Source: Nitrososphaerota archaeon
Lineage (GTDB): Archaea; Thermoproteota; Nitrososphaeria; Nitrososphaerales; Gagatemarchaeaceae
Direction of reading: 5' to 3'
Assembly (NCBI GenBank): GCA_029785825.1
Contig: JAFLYY010000002.1
Span: 62,001 to 126,000 of the forward strand
Length of the DNA stretch: 64,000 nt
Under the pieces are notes generated by a model that had not been told where the DNA came from, ran no database searches, and saw nothing but the letters and a program-made list of their open reading frames with translations. The position numbers and the translations under genes were made by a program. Below are positions 8,488 through 17,233 of this stretch, one piece after another; position 1 is the stretch's first letter, and every line of letters begins with the position of its first letter.

Positions 8488-10062
8488 ATGCCAAAGAAGA
8501 AATCAGATGAAAGAGAGGTTCCACTGACCGGAAATGAGGAATTTGATAGAATATCGAAGTTCCTCAGAGACACTACCACACTGGTCTCCATGAACTACAT
8601 GGGTCTTACTCAGAGGGATGCTATCAAGACTCTCTGGTGTGGCCTCCTGACCAAGGGGACTGTGCTGCTCTATGGGTCTCATGGGACCTACAAGACCAGT
8701 ATGTCAAAGTTCCTTGGGAAGCTGTTCACGAAGCCCATATACCGGGTGAAGTTTAGCGTCGACAGTGCTGAGCAACTGAGGTCGAGGCTGCATGTGCTTG
8801 CTGAAGAGCTATGTGTAGACGAGGAGATGTTGAAACGCAACCTTCTGGCTGGTATCGATCTTCAGTATGCCCAGTATGGGGGCAAAGTCGAAGTCATGGG
8901 TGTCGTTGATGCTATCAAGTACAAGATGAAGGGCGACGTTGAGCGCATCCCTCTTGACGTGTACATCAGGCAGGTGAACACTTTCTCAGAGCAGGAAGAT
9001 GTTGTCGGTTACGGCATCGACAATCCTCTCCTTCTGAAAGACGCTCCACCTCATATGGTGAAACGAAACTACATGGCAAGCGCTGACTTCGTCGTGCTCG
9101 ACGAGGTTTTCAAGAACCCAAGGCTCATCAGCATCCTCCACAACATGTTGAACGACCGGGAATACGATTCAGTCGTAGGCACCGGGCATGTTGAACCTGA
9201 GGCTATAATCCTACTCACTAACCCTCTCAACGATAACTACCAAAGCAACATCTCTCTCGTAGATTTCGCGAGTTTAGACCGATACATGTTTAGTGCCTCC
9301 GTGTCTTCGCCAACTAGTGCTGAGATACGCATAATGCAAACCAGGTTCAACTCACATGCTCCAATAGAGCCACTTCCCATAGAGGCAGTCTATGAGGCGC
9401 GTAAGCTCTTGAAAGAGGTCAAGGTCCCTGCAGAGATCCAGGCTTTCATTGAAGGATTGCTTTCGGCGATGTCGAAGTGTTACTTCAATGTAGAAGGCAA
9501 TACCAAGGCCGATGGGGCTGATGTCTTCGCAGTGGAGCATGAGTGTTCCCTCTGTAAGTTCGGCGGTGCTGCTGGCGAAGGCAATTGGTCCATATGTTCA
9601 AAGGCAAACGTCGCAAAGGTGCGCAGTAGTATAGCCATCACTAACGCGGTCAAGGTGAGTGCTTTCATAGAAGGGCGCCTGACTGCCAACGATGATGACG
9701 TACTGTTTGCTCTCAAGCACGCACTTCCCCACCGCATAAAGTGGAGCGCAGACTTCAAGGCCGACATCCTAAAGTCGACTGACGAAATCATCAAGCGATA
9801 CAACGAGCTCCTTGTCAACTTTGCAGACCAATTCAGCAGGATTGAAGGGTTCATCAAGTCGCGAGACATCGCAGAGGGCCTCAAGATCCGCAACGACAAC
9901 AAAGATGTTCCCGTTGTCATGGCCTTCCTCGATGAGTTCCTGGACCGGGTCAAAGAATCCGCGATGACGGATCGCGATACTGAGACACTTGAGCGGCTTG
10001 AGAAGAAGGTGGACATAAGTGGCGCACTCAAAACACTCGGACGTAAGCCAAGTAGTTCGTGA
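8488..10062 (+). CDS. MoxR-family AAA+ ATPase
   Basis: Residues about 60-71 are the P-loop (LLYGSHGTYKTS): the GxxG and KT are present but the usual Gly before Lys is Tyr. Walker B is FVVLDEVFKNP near 200, followed by LLTNPLND with the sensor-1 Asn, as in MoxR/RavA. An inserted Cys cluster (CSLCKFGG ... WSIC, about 352-371) may bind zinc. MoxR ATPases work with a VWA-domain partner, encoded here immediately downstream with a 1-nt gap, to remodel or activate protein complexes. The N-terminal MPKKKSDE is shared with the gene at 6803. Confidence 0.85.
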   Translation: MPKKKSDEREVPLTGNEEFDRISKFLRDTTTLVSMNYMGLTQRDAIKTLWCGLLTKGTVLLYGSHGTYKTSMSKFLGKLFTKPIYRVKFSVDSAEQLRSRLHVLAEELCVDEEMLKRNLLAGIDLQYAQYGGKVEVMGVVDAIKYKMKGDVERIPLDVYIRQVNTFSEQEDVVGYGIDNPLLLKDAPPHMVKRNYMASADFVVLDEVFKNPRLISILHNMLNDREYDSVVGTGHVEPEAIILLTNPLNDNYQSNISLVDFASLDRYMFSASVSSPTSAEIRIMQTRFNSHAPIEPLPIEAVYEARKLLKEVKVPAEIQAFIEGLLSAMSKCYFNVEGNTKADGADVFAVEHECSLCKFGGAAGEGNWSICSKANVAKVRSSIAITNAVKVSAFIEGRLTANDDDVLFALKHALPHRIKWSADFKADILKSTDEIIKRYNELLVNFADQFSRIEGFIKSRDIAEGLKIRNDNKDVPVVMAFLDEFLDRVKESAMTDRDTETLERLEKKVDISGALKTLGRKPSSS

Positions 10063-10063
10063 G

Positions 10064-11611
10064 ATGCAGGAGCGGATACGCCCCGCTCCTCCTCCCGTGG
10101 CTCATAAGGTGACCAAGATAAGCACTTTTGGGATTGACACCAAGCGAGAAGTAATGTATCTTCCCGAGTGGCATAACGCACCTGATATCTGGCCCTTCAT
10201 CCACGAGTTTGTTGTCCACGAGTACAATCACACCAGAATTTGCGGCATTCCGTACACCTACATAGAGGGGAAGCGTCTCGAAGCTGCAATAATGGCAGGG
10301 CTCAAGAACCCATATGACGGCAACGAGAAGTTGCCAAAGGGGGTTGCCGCGGACCTGCTCAACATAGTAGGAGACGCCGTCAACAACATCTTCATTCACG
10401 GCCAAAAGTTCGCCGGTCACACCTTCAACATGAGGGCGACCCAGGAATCTTGGGTAAAGCGCTTTCCCCCTACCAAACAGGACGATGGCGTTGGCAAGCA
10501 GGTGGATGGGTATTACATCCTGAACCTTGTGTTCCAGCACTTCTTCGGGGGCAAGATCCTCATCGACAAGCCAGTCTCAGGGCGTGTTGAGTTCAAGCAA
10601 CTCATTGACGACATAAAGGGACTGGTAGCCCAGGCACGCACAAATCCCGCCACCAAGGACACCCAGCTCGTGGTTGGTGCGGCGAAGATGATATGGGAAC
10701 TCTCTGACCACAACGACCAAGACAGAAAAGACCATTGCCTTGCGCCGCGCTCCGCTGAGGGAGACGAGCTCAAGAAGCTTGCAGAAATCGCGGTCGAGTT
10801 TGGCCTAGATGTCAAAGACCTTATCGATCTCGCAGAAAACCCTGATCTCACCAAACCCGAAGCAGAGAAACTGCTCGCCCAGGCCAGGAAGTCGAAGTCG
10901 GCCGAGATGATCTACAAGTCTCAGGTCGGGTTCAGGAACTTCGTAGGGGGTGCCGGCCAGCCAATATATGCGCCATCGAGCAAGCACTTCAGACCGAGCG
11001 ACAAGAACGTCTCCATTGAAAGTGTAGCCCTCTATCCCAACGATCCGAGGCGCTGGAGGACACCAACGAAGTACATTCTCACCAGCGTCCAGACCAAGTA
11101 CGAGAAGGAACTGGGGTTCAAGAAGGTAATCGGCATAGTCGACAATTCTGGGAGCACCAGCGATCTCTTCAAGGGAAGGATGGTACTCCTTCACGAGTTC
11201 GACGTGCTGGCATCTCTCTGCGGATTCGCCATCGACAACAGGCTCCCGATGGATGCGTATATCTTCAATGACAATGTGGTATCGCTCCGTGGGAAGCCAC
11301 AGGAACTGCTAACGAAAGCACTGGAATACACATCACACGGCGGCACCATACTCCGCTTGCCCTTGGAGCGCATCACCAACGAGAAGGATTGCTTGGTTGT
11401 CATCATCACAGACGGCGAAGTCAATACTGGTGATGTAAAGATGGTCACGAAGCTCACCAGCAGCAACAAGGTCATCGGGATGGTTGTTGACAAGAACTAC
11501 AGCGACAATGCGATGGTAACCACGCCAGTGAAGAACTTCATCCTCTACACCGCTAATCCGAGTGGTGGGCAGGCTGTGATCTTCAACGAGTTGAAGAACG
11601 CACTAGCATAA
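10064..11611 (+). CDS. VWA-domain partner of MoxR with HExxH-like motif
   Basis: Starts at the ATG one base after the MoxR stop. The N-terminal half contains VVHEYNHTR (about 50), which resembles the metal-binding pattern of DUF2201-type VWA proteins. The C-terminal VWA domain shows the MIDAS residues DNSGSTS near 360, a Thr in TSHGGT, and ITDGEV near 450. MoxR-VWA pairs act as chaperone-like machines for metal insertion or complex assembly; the target here is unknown. An intergenic hairpin follows. Confidence 0.85.
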   Translation: MQERIRPAPPPVAHKVTKISTFGIDTKREVMYLPEWHNAPDIWPFIHEFVVHEYNHTRICGIPYTYIEGKRLEAAIMAGLKNPYDGNEKLPKGVAADLLNIVGDAVNNIFIHGQKFAGHTFNMRATQESWVKRFPPTKQDDGVGKQVDGYYILNLVFQHFFGGKILIDKPVSGRVEFKQLIDDIKGLVAQARTNPATKDTQLVVGAAKMIWELSDHNDQDRKDHCLAPRSAEGDELKKLAEIAVEFGLDVKDLIDLAENPDLTKPEAEKLLAQARKSKSAEMIYKSQVGFRNFVGGAGQPIYAPSSKHFRPSDKNVSIESVALYPNDPRRWRTPTKYILTSVQTKYEKELGFKKVIGIVDNSGSTSDLFKGRMVLLHEFDVLASLCGFAIDNRLPMDAYIFNDNVVSLRGKPQELLTKALEYTSHGGTILRLPLERITNEKDCLVVIITDGEVNTGDVKMVTKLTSSNKVIGMVVDKNYSDNAMVTTPVKNFILYTANPSGGQAVIFNELKNALA

Positions 11612-11625
11612 CGCCGAAAGATGGC

Positions 11626-11650
11626 ATGCCGGCACTTTTTGGTCCGGCAT
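11626..11650 (+). terminator. Terminator-like hairpin
   Basis: ATGCCGG at 11626-11632 pairs with CCGGCAT at 11644-11650. The loop contains a TTTTT run. It closes the MoxR-VWA unit. Confidence 0.55.
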
Positions 11651-11689
11651 ACCTTCCCACGACTGTAAGAATTACACGAGGGATTACCT

Positions 11690-12313
11690 ATGGCAACAAC
11701 CATTCTACTGCACGCCACACACTCGGCAAAAGTTGGGTCCATAATGGCCCATGGCTTCAGGGTATCGAAGCATACCAAGCGTGGAACCGCCTACGATGAT
11801 GATGGGATCACTATCGATGAGAGGCGGCTGGAAGCATACATGCAATCCGAACAAACCCTTGAGAAGGTCCGCCAGGAGGTAAGACCGGATCTACCCAGTC
11901 GGCTGTATTCTGTCTTCTTTCAGTTTCCTGAGAGTAACGAATGGTTCGAAGATAGCAGAGCCGCCAGAGTTAGCGAAGACGCAATGGGGAGACCAAAGTA
12001 CGACTTCGGATGCGGGAGAGATGTTGTGTTGGTCATAGACGCGGCGCGCATCTCGGTACAGGGCGCCATAGGAGATAACGCTCTCTCGGATGAAGTGTTC
12101 AGAATATATTGGTGCCAGCAGCTGGAGCGCAAAGCAGAACTCGAGGATCCTGTAGAAAGAGCCAGGAAGTTCTGGGAGAATTCCAAACCATTCGATGTCA
12201 CGGCAGATTATCCCGAGGGGCTCGAATTTCCCGAAATATGGTACCCGGGGGTAATACCTCCTAGGGTTGTGGTGCAGCGGTATGACAGCAACCACCCCTT
12301 ACCATCGCGTTAA
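11690..12313 (+). CDS. ADP-ribosyltransferase-like protein
   Basis: The N-terminus ILLHATHSAKVGSIMAHGF has the layout of the H-[ATG]-T...I...G-[FL] strand of ART/PARP-like folds, which binds NAD. The C-terminus EIWYPGVIPPRVVV matches the E-x-x-x-x-G-x-I-P-P element near the catalytic Glu in several ART families. If active it would transfer ADP-ribose or act on 2'-phosphate RNA ends; substrate unknown. It lies upstream of the kinase gene. Confidence 0.6.
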   Translation: MATTILLHATHSAKVGSIMAHGFRVSKHTKRGTAYDDDGITIDERRLEAYMQSEQTLEKVRQEVRPDLPSRLYSVFFQFPESNEWFEDSRAARVSEDAMGRPKYDFGCGRDVVLVIDAARISVQGAIGDNALSDEVFRIYWCQQLERKAELEDPVERARKFWENSKPFDVTADYPEGLEFPEIWYPGVIPPRVVVQRYDSNHPLPSR

Positions 12314-12331
12314 ACGTTCAATTTGAGATGA

Positions 12332-12850
12332 ATGGTATTGGCAAATAACAAGCGCAACGTCTTACTGGTGTTCTGTGGACTGCCAGGGAGCGGGAAGAGT
12401 ACTGTAGCGAAAGAAGTGGCCAAGAAGCTAGGGAACACGGTCGTCGCAGCGACAGATACCTTCAGATTCATGATCTATGAGCCAAAGTACACCTCCGAAG
12501 AGTCCAAGTTCATCTATGACAATGCGATGTCATTCGCCGCAAAGGCTCTTGAGAGGGGTTACAACGTAATTCTGGACGGGACTTTCCTCAAGGAGGATTA
12601 CCGCCAAGAAGCTCTCAAGAGACTAGGTGGACTCTATGACGAGGGCCATGTGGTATTTGTCAAATGTGATGTTCGTGAGGCAAGGGCAAGAAACATCGCC
12701 AGGGAGAATGTAGTGCCTGATGACAGTTTTGACAGGATGTGGTCGGTCCTAGAACCACCTGTCAACGCCATCATAGCTGATACCTCTAACTCGGCAGGAG
12801 AAGCCGTCTTAGCCATACTGGGCGCACTCACCTGCATAAAGACGGCATAG
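12332..12850 (+). CDS. P-loop kinase, polynucleotide kinase/Zeta-like
   Basis: Residues about 13-24 are a classic Walker A (FCGLPGSGKSTVA). A DTFR and an LDGTFL strand, and an RARNIAREN lid-type Arg motif, match the AAA_33/T4 Pnk-like kinase group, which phosphorylates nucleic acid 5' ends or small molecules. A TTG two codons in (MANNKRNV) is an alternative start. With the RNA ligase at 27238 it could form an RNA repair pathway (inference). Confidence 0.75.
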   Translation: MVLANNKRNVLLVFCGLPGSGKSTVAKEVAKKLGNTVVAATDTFRFMIYEPKYTSEESKFIYDNAMSFAAKALERGYNVILDGTFLKEDYRQEALKRLGGLYDEGHVVFVKCDVREARARNIARENVVPDDSFDRMWSVLEPPVNAIIADTSNSAGEAVLAILGALTCIKTA

Positions 12851-12879
12851 GACTTTTGATAAAATGGTGGTGAAACGAC

Positions 12880-13122
12880 ATGATGTTCAATACATCCAAG
12901 CTAGTCAGGTTCAGAAAGTGCAGCGATTGCCGAAAAAGGGTTGCCCTAGTAATCGGCAACGAGACGAACATACTAACAATAGAACTGAGATTCAGGCGTA
13001 CTTGCCCGCAGTATCCTAACATCTGTCTCAAGTGTGATGCGGCCGAAGGCAAGCTAGAGCGGTTTGTGGAAGCAGCCGAAGAAGAGCAAATGAGGCTGAT
13101 AGCTGAGAGTTCCGCCCGTTAA
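12880..13122 (+). CDS. Small zinc-binding protein
   Basis: An 80-residue protein with CSDC at about 15 and CPQYPNICLKC at about 46, four to five Cys that can form a zinc ribbon, followed by an acidic helix. Role unknown. GGTGAAAC lies before the start. Confidence 0.75.
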   Translation: MMFNTSKLVRFRKCSDCRKRVALVIGNETNILTIELRFRRTCPQYPNICLKCDAAEGKLERFVEAAEEEQMRLIAESSAR

Positions 13123-13157
13123 GAATCTGGCTGAATATTATCCTGGAAGTGGAAAAC

Positions 13158-14321
13158 ATGAATGTCACTGGGAGCGTTAACTATCTCTTTATCTACGACG
13201 TAGGCGACGAGATCAAGTTAGACGAAGTCAAGAAGTCACAACTCACCACACCAATAGGGTTGAAGTGGTCAACATTGAGGCCGAAGTATGTTACGGTGAC
13301 TCCTGCTCCACTGCTAGTCCACATGGACAAGGAGCGCGTGCTGTTCCCCGACTTCACTATGGCAGAAGGAAATACAACAGATGTTGACATTGTTGTGAAG
13401 GCGTACGCTATCGGGGCCATCTCCGTCAACATATCGGTGCCTTTCTCTGACAGAAGCCTGGAGACTATCCCAAGGTATGATGAGGCAAGAGTACGTGTGG
13501 ATGGAACAGAAACTACCTTCAAAAACATCGCCAAGGGCGTTGTCGAAAAGGTAACCGACAAGATCAAGCAGAACATAGTTGACGTCCGTAACGGTACCGA
13601 GCCGGAGGAGTACACAACCTTCTGCATAAGCCACTCTGACGTCAAGATCGATGAACGCTACATAGCCAATGTGCCAGAGCTAAGGCAGGTTCTTGCGAAG
13701 ATAATCAACGGCGACAGAACTAGTACCAGCTTTGCAGAAGACCAGGTCGCTAATTCGCTCAAGCACAAGGTCTCATATTATGAGAATGACGTAGTTTTTG
13801 TCGACTGGAGTTCGGCAGTTGTCGTTGACTCTGCCGGGGACTTCGGAGACGTTCTCTTTGTCATCGAGCTGGCCAACTTGCAGCTTCTTGAAATGCGGTA
13901 CTACGACGCCGTTCTTGACAGGCTTGTAGACGAAGCGTCGCATGAAGTGAAGAAGCGCACAGGGTTGAAGGCATTGCTTCTTGGTTATGGTAAGACAGCT
14001 ACCAAGGTCGCAGAACAGAAGCTCGAGGTCAACGCTATCCTCGAAGCCACAAAGAACTACACAAAGTTCGTAGGTGATTGGTACCTCGCCAGGGTATACA
14101 CCAGCTTGGCCGAGAGGCTCCGTCTCAAGGACTGGAACGCAACACTTGAAAGCAAGCTAAGCATACTCGAAGATCTCTACGACCTGATCATACGCCAAGT
14201 TGAAGGCAGGCGTAATATGATTCTTGAGATCATCATCGTTGCGTTGATTCTAGGCGAGATAGCAATGAGCTACTTCCAACGGACGTACGTGCCGTTGCAT
14301 GCTGTCACTACACCGCCATAA
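13158..14321 (+). CDS. DUF155/RMND1-like C-terminally anchored membrane protein
   Basis: The second half reads VIELANLQLLEMRYYDAVLD, then a helical section and a C-terminal hydrophobic segment (MILEIIIVALILGEIAMSYF, about 355-375). This order matches the DUF155 (RMND1/Sif2) family, with Glu-rich LEL helix and a transmembrane end. The N-terminal ~200 residues are beta-rich and less typical. A GTG at 13149 is an alternative start. Family function is poorly known; membrane anchoring is inferred from the hydrophobic segment. Confidence 0.65.
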   Translation: MNVTGSVNYLFIYDVGDEIKLDEVKKSQLTTPIGLKWSTLRPKYVTVTPAPLLVHMDKERVLFPDFTMAEGNTTDVDIVVKAYAIGAISVNISVPFSDRSLETIPRYDEARVRVDGTETTFKNIAKGVVEKVTDKIKQNIVDVRNGTEPEEYTTFCISHSDVKIDERYIANVPELRQVLAKIINGDRTSTSFAEDQVANSLKHKVSYYENDVVFVDWSSAVVVDSAGDFGDVLFVIELANLQLLEMRYYDAVLDRLVDEASHEVKKRTGLKALLLGYGKTATKVAEQKLEVNAILEATKNYTKFVGDWYLARVYTSLAERLRLKDWNATLESKLSILEDLYDLIIRQVEGRRNMILEIIIVALILGEIAMSYFQRTYVPLHAVTTPP

Positions 14322-14334
14322 AGGTGAAACAACA

Positions 14335-14802
14335 TTGGTAAATCAACCAGAAAGTCAGGAAACGAAAACAAACGTACGCCGGGACGCGGATGCGAAGACT
14401 GTCTCACTAGTGGAACGAGAGATAATCGAATCAAAGAACTACGAAACCAAGGAACAGGTCTGGAAGCATTTTGAGGGAGTGCTAGACTTGTTAACTTTTG
14501 AAAGCGCAATAGACCAACTCCTCAATGCTGGCAAGATAATGTTCGACGGCCAGTCAATAATCTACACTGGAACCAACAACACCAAACTGCAGGCTCTTGT
14601 AGATTCCAGTGTCTCTGTGCATTTTCCATCAAGAACACGACTGGTAGAACTGGCAAAGAAACTCCGCAACGCAGAAGACACGAACCTGCGCAGGGGCTAC
14701 GCTGGCGAGTTTGCATACTACAGGTACCGTGACGTCGATGACGTCGCTAGCACCCTCGAGGAAATGACCACCAAGGAAAAGGAACCAGGACAAATGGTGT
14801 AA
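14335..14802 (+). CDS. Hypothetical winged-helix-like protein
   Basis: Starts at TTG seven bases after AAGGTGA. Residues about 30-85 (EREIIESKNYETKEQV through FESAIDQLLNAGKIMFDG) look like a winged helix with a beta wing. The C-terminus is charged. A regulator is plausible; no family recognised. Confidence 0.7.
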   Translation: MVNQPESQETKTNVRRDADAKTVSLVEREIIESKNYETKEQVWKHFEGVLDLLTFESAIDQLLNAGKIMFDGQSIIYTGTNNTKLQALVDSSVSVHFPSRTRLVELAKKLRNAEDTNLRRGYAGEFAYYRYRDVDDVASTLEEMTTKEKEPGQMV

Positions 14803-14805
14803 GAC

Positions 14806-15006
14806 ATGGACCCAAGATATCTTTTGGGCGCAAGAGTATACGCCGTAAAATCAAGCACAAAGGACGGAACAATCCTTGCCATAAGGGTAACAGCAAAAGA
14901 CGGAAAACGGTGGGCAATACCTGTAGTAGCAGAGTACATCGAACAGGTGAGTGTGGGTACGGGATTCAGAACACTGGTACCAAAGTCAGTATCAGAACAA
15001 AAGTGA
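14806..15006 (+). CDS. Hypothetical 66-aa protein
   Basis: ATG start three bases after the previous stop. A small beta-rich, basic protein (YAVKSSTKDGTILAIRVTAK) of unknown function. Confidence 0.65.
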   Translation: MDPRYLLGARVYAVKSSTKDGTILAIRVTAKDGKRWAIPVVAEYIEQVSVGTGFRTLVPKSVSEQK

Positions 15007-15012
15007 TTCAAC

Positions 15013-15471
15013 TTGATAACATTCCTCATGACTCATGGACGTTTCCTAGAACTGAGCACAAAAGGGAAGCTCAGTGTAGCTACCATAGACTATCCATTTG
15101 CCAGTCGACCGGTCTTGGTGCAAACAACCTTGCCGAAGGGGTTTGACTTGTATCACAATGGTGCCGTCTACAAGCCCAACTGGTTGCCAATTCCTGTTGG
15201 AGAGAGATTCGTGGCTGTCGACGAAGAGACAAACGCAAAAGTAGAGGCAAAGGTAACTGCCAGATACGCGCCACCCTACCAACAGCACCTGTTACGGAAC
15301 CATAAGAATAAGTCTGCGTACAAGGATCTTCTCGAGACGGTAACGCACTTTGTAACAGTCGTCTCTGAGCGTAAGTTTGCTTGTGACTGTGGCTGGAGCG
15401 GCTACGAAAATGAGAAGCGTAGTCACCAGCTCATTGACGAAAGTATAACCTCCAAAAATATGGTGAGCTAG
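15013..15471 (+). CDS. Hypothetical 152-aa protein
   Basis: Starts at TTG at 15013 or ATG at 15028. Contains CDCGW near residue 123, half a zinc-ribbon-like element, in an otherwise beta-rich chain. The stop is two bases before the next ATG. Function unknown. Confidence 0.7.
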   Translation: MITFLMTHGRFLELSTKGKLSVATIDYPFASRPVLVQTTLPKGFDLYHNGAVYKPNWLPIPVGERFVAVDEETNAKVEAKVTARYAPPYQQHLLRNHKNKSAYKDLLETVTHFVTVVSERKFACDCGWSGYENEKRSHQLIDESITSKNMVS

Positions 15472-15472
15472 C

Positions 15473-15910
15473 ATGGCACAAAAGAATAAGAACATAGTTG
15501 ACATGCAGTTACGCGAATCAGAACAGGCGAGACCGCGCAAGCCGGCTTTGCACCAAGTGCCAAGCGAGTCATGGGTGGACCTCTTCGGTAAGATCGAAGA
15601 AGCAAAAGCAACCCTGGTGTTCGCCCGAATGAAGATCCGCTCTGACCGTGCCATGTTCAACTTCAGCAACTTCGTGAGAGGGTTTGTCATATACGTAGAT
15701 GCTCTCGCACAAGTAGACGCTAGCTTAGAACGAAAGATGACAGACTTCGGGGATGTCAACAACGTCAAGTTGATGGCAAGGTCGACGATGCTGATCTATG
15801 GCAGATGTATGCCTCGTGAGAAAGGGGACGGCGACTGGACACCAGTAAGCACCATCCCTTACGCACAAGTGCGCTTGCCAGAATGGGAAAAAGGAAGGGA
15901 TAAGAAGTGA
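15473..15910 (+). CDS. Hypothetical 145-aa protein
   Basis: ATG start directly after the previous stop; the end overlaps the GTG of the next gene. Mostly helical with no motif I recognise. It directly precedes the PEP-synthase-like module and may belong to it by position only. Confidence 0.7.
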   Translation: MAQKNKNIVDMQLRESEQARPRKPALHQVPSESWVDLFGKIEEAKATLVFARMKIRSDRAMFNFSNFVRGFVIYVDALAQVDASLERKMTDFGDVNNVKLMARSTMLIYGRCMPREKGDGDWTPVSTIPYAQVRLPEWEKGRDKK

Positions 15911-16287
15911 TCTCAACAGAGACGATAGAAAACATAGTACGGGTATCGTCAGATAAGTATGTGGGGCAAGGAGTAACCGCGAGCTTAGGGCCGTCGCCAC
16001 CACTTTACACCGGCATCGCGTTTGTAGCGAAGTCTCCCAAGGTCACAAGCAACATCACTGGAAACCACATCCTCGTTGTGAAGGAGACCTCCCCAGATTA
16101 CATGTTCGCGATGGAACATGCGTTGGCGATAGTTACCCAAGTAGGCGGCATAACCTCTCACGCGGCCATCACAGCACGCCAGCTAAGGAAACCAGCCATA
16201 GTAGGCGTTGACAAGCTGATGAAAAGTGTTGCCAACGGTGACCAGATCACAATCGATGTCTCGACCGGAATTGTCTACAAGTCGTAG
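15907..16287 (+). CDS. Stand-alone PEP-utilising mobile (phosphohistidine) domain
   Basis: A 126-residue protein covering only the swivelling domain of PEP synthase/PPDK-type enzymes. Residues about 80-100 read GGITSHAAITARQLRKPAIV, with the phosphorylatable His. In known enzymes this domain carries phosphate from the ATP-grasp site to the substrate site. Here it is a separate gene placed before its ATP-grasp partner, the reverse of the usual order in the fused enzyme. GTG start in a GTGA overlap. Confidence 0.88.
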   Translation: MISTETIENIVRVSSDKYVGQGVTASLGPSPPLYTGIAFVAKSPKVTSNITGNHILVVKETSPDYMFAMEHALAIVTQVGGITSHAAITARQLRKPAIVGVDKLMKSVANGDQITIDVSTGIVYKS

Positions 16288-16315
16288 CAGGAATCAGAAC
16301 TGGAGGAATTGACAT

Positions 16316-17233
16316 TTGGCAAATAGTGTAGTATTCTTCGATGACCGCAGCGTCAGACGAGACGCCAGAACGCTCGGGGGGAAGGGTAAGAACCTGATGA
16401 TACTCACTGCACTCGGGCTTAACGTGCCTCCAGGATTTGTAGTTCCTGCTGCTGTCTTTGATGATTTCATTAGCCCGATCGTATCAAACATACGAGCAAC
16501 AATAACATGCACGGACTTCTCGAACCGTGTATCAGTCACTACGGCGAGCAGGCGTATCAAGGGGTACTTGTCCCGGATTGATATCGATAGAGCAACGCAA
16601 GCCAACATCATGTCGGCCGCCGTGAAGATATCTGGTGCAAAGTTTGCAGTGAGATCTAGTGCCACCGCCGAGGATAGTAAAACAAACCCATTTGCGGGCA
16701 TCGCTGAAAGCGTCCTCAATGTCGACCCCTCTGACATACCTATCAACCTGAAGCGAGTATACTCGTCTCTATTCTCAGAAAGGGCGTTGGTCTACCAGAA
16801 TGGCCGAAGCATCCGCAGCGCCAGTATGGCAGTGGTCGTCCAGAAAATGGTAAGAGTGAGAGCGGCCGGCGTCATGTTTACCCAAAACCCGATATCGAAC
16901 GATGATAACGCAGTTATCGAGAGCTCGTTCGGTCTCGGCGACTTGGTAGTACGGGGAAGAGTAACGCCCGACCACTTCGAGGTTACATATGCTGGCCAGA
17001 TCCTCAACAGGCACATACCTCGCAAGACCATCGAGCTTTCCAACGAGAACACGATGGTTAAGATACCAAAGAAGATTGGTGTTACGTCATCGATATCCGA
17101 TGACGAGGTATCAGAGCTAGCCAAGACGAGCTGGACGATAAAGAAGTATTATGGCGTCGACATGGACATCGAGTGGGCTATAGACGGTAATGGCATGATT
17201 TACGTGCTTCAAGCAAGACCATTGGTGATATGA
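16316..17233 (+). CDS. PPDK/PEP-synthase N-terminal ATP-grasp domain protein
   Basis: Starts at TTG behind GGAGG. Shows GGKGKNLMILTALGLNVPPG (about 20-40), VRSSATAEDS (about 113-122) with FAGIAESVLNV, and the end EWAIDGNGMIYVLQARPL, the standard landmarks of the PPDK_N ATP-binding domain. It ends where PEP synthase would continue into the mobile domain; the TIM-barrel PEP-binding domain is absent. It probably phosphorylates the His of the neighbouring mobile protein. Confidence 0.88.
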   Translation: MANSVVFFDDRSVRRDARTLGGKGKNLMILTALGLNVPPGFVVPAAVFDDFISPIVSNIRATITCTDFSNRVSVTTASRRIKGYLSRIDIDRATQANIMSAAVKISGAKFAVRSSATAEDSKTNPFAGIAESVLNVDPSDIPINLKRVYSSLFSERALVYQNGRSIRSASMAVVVQKMVRVRAAGVMFTQNPISNDDNAVIESSFGLGDLVVRGRVTPDHFEVTYAGQILNRHIPRKTIELSNENTMVKIPKKIGVTSSISDDEVSELAKTSWTIKKYYGVDMDIEWAIDGNGMIYVLQARPLVI

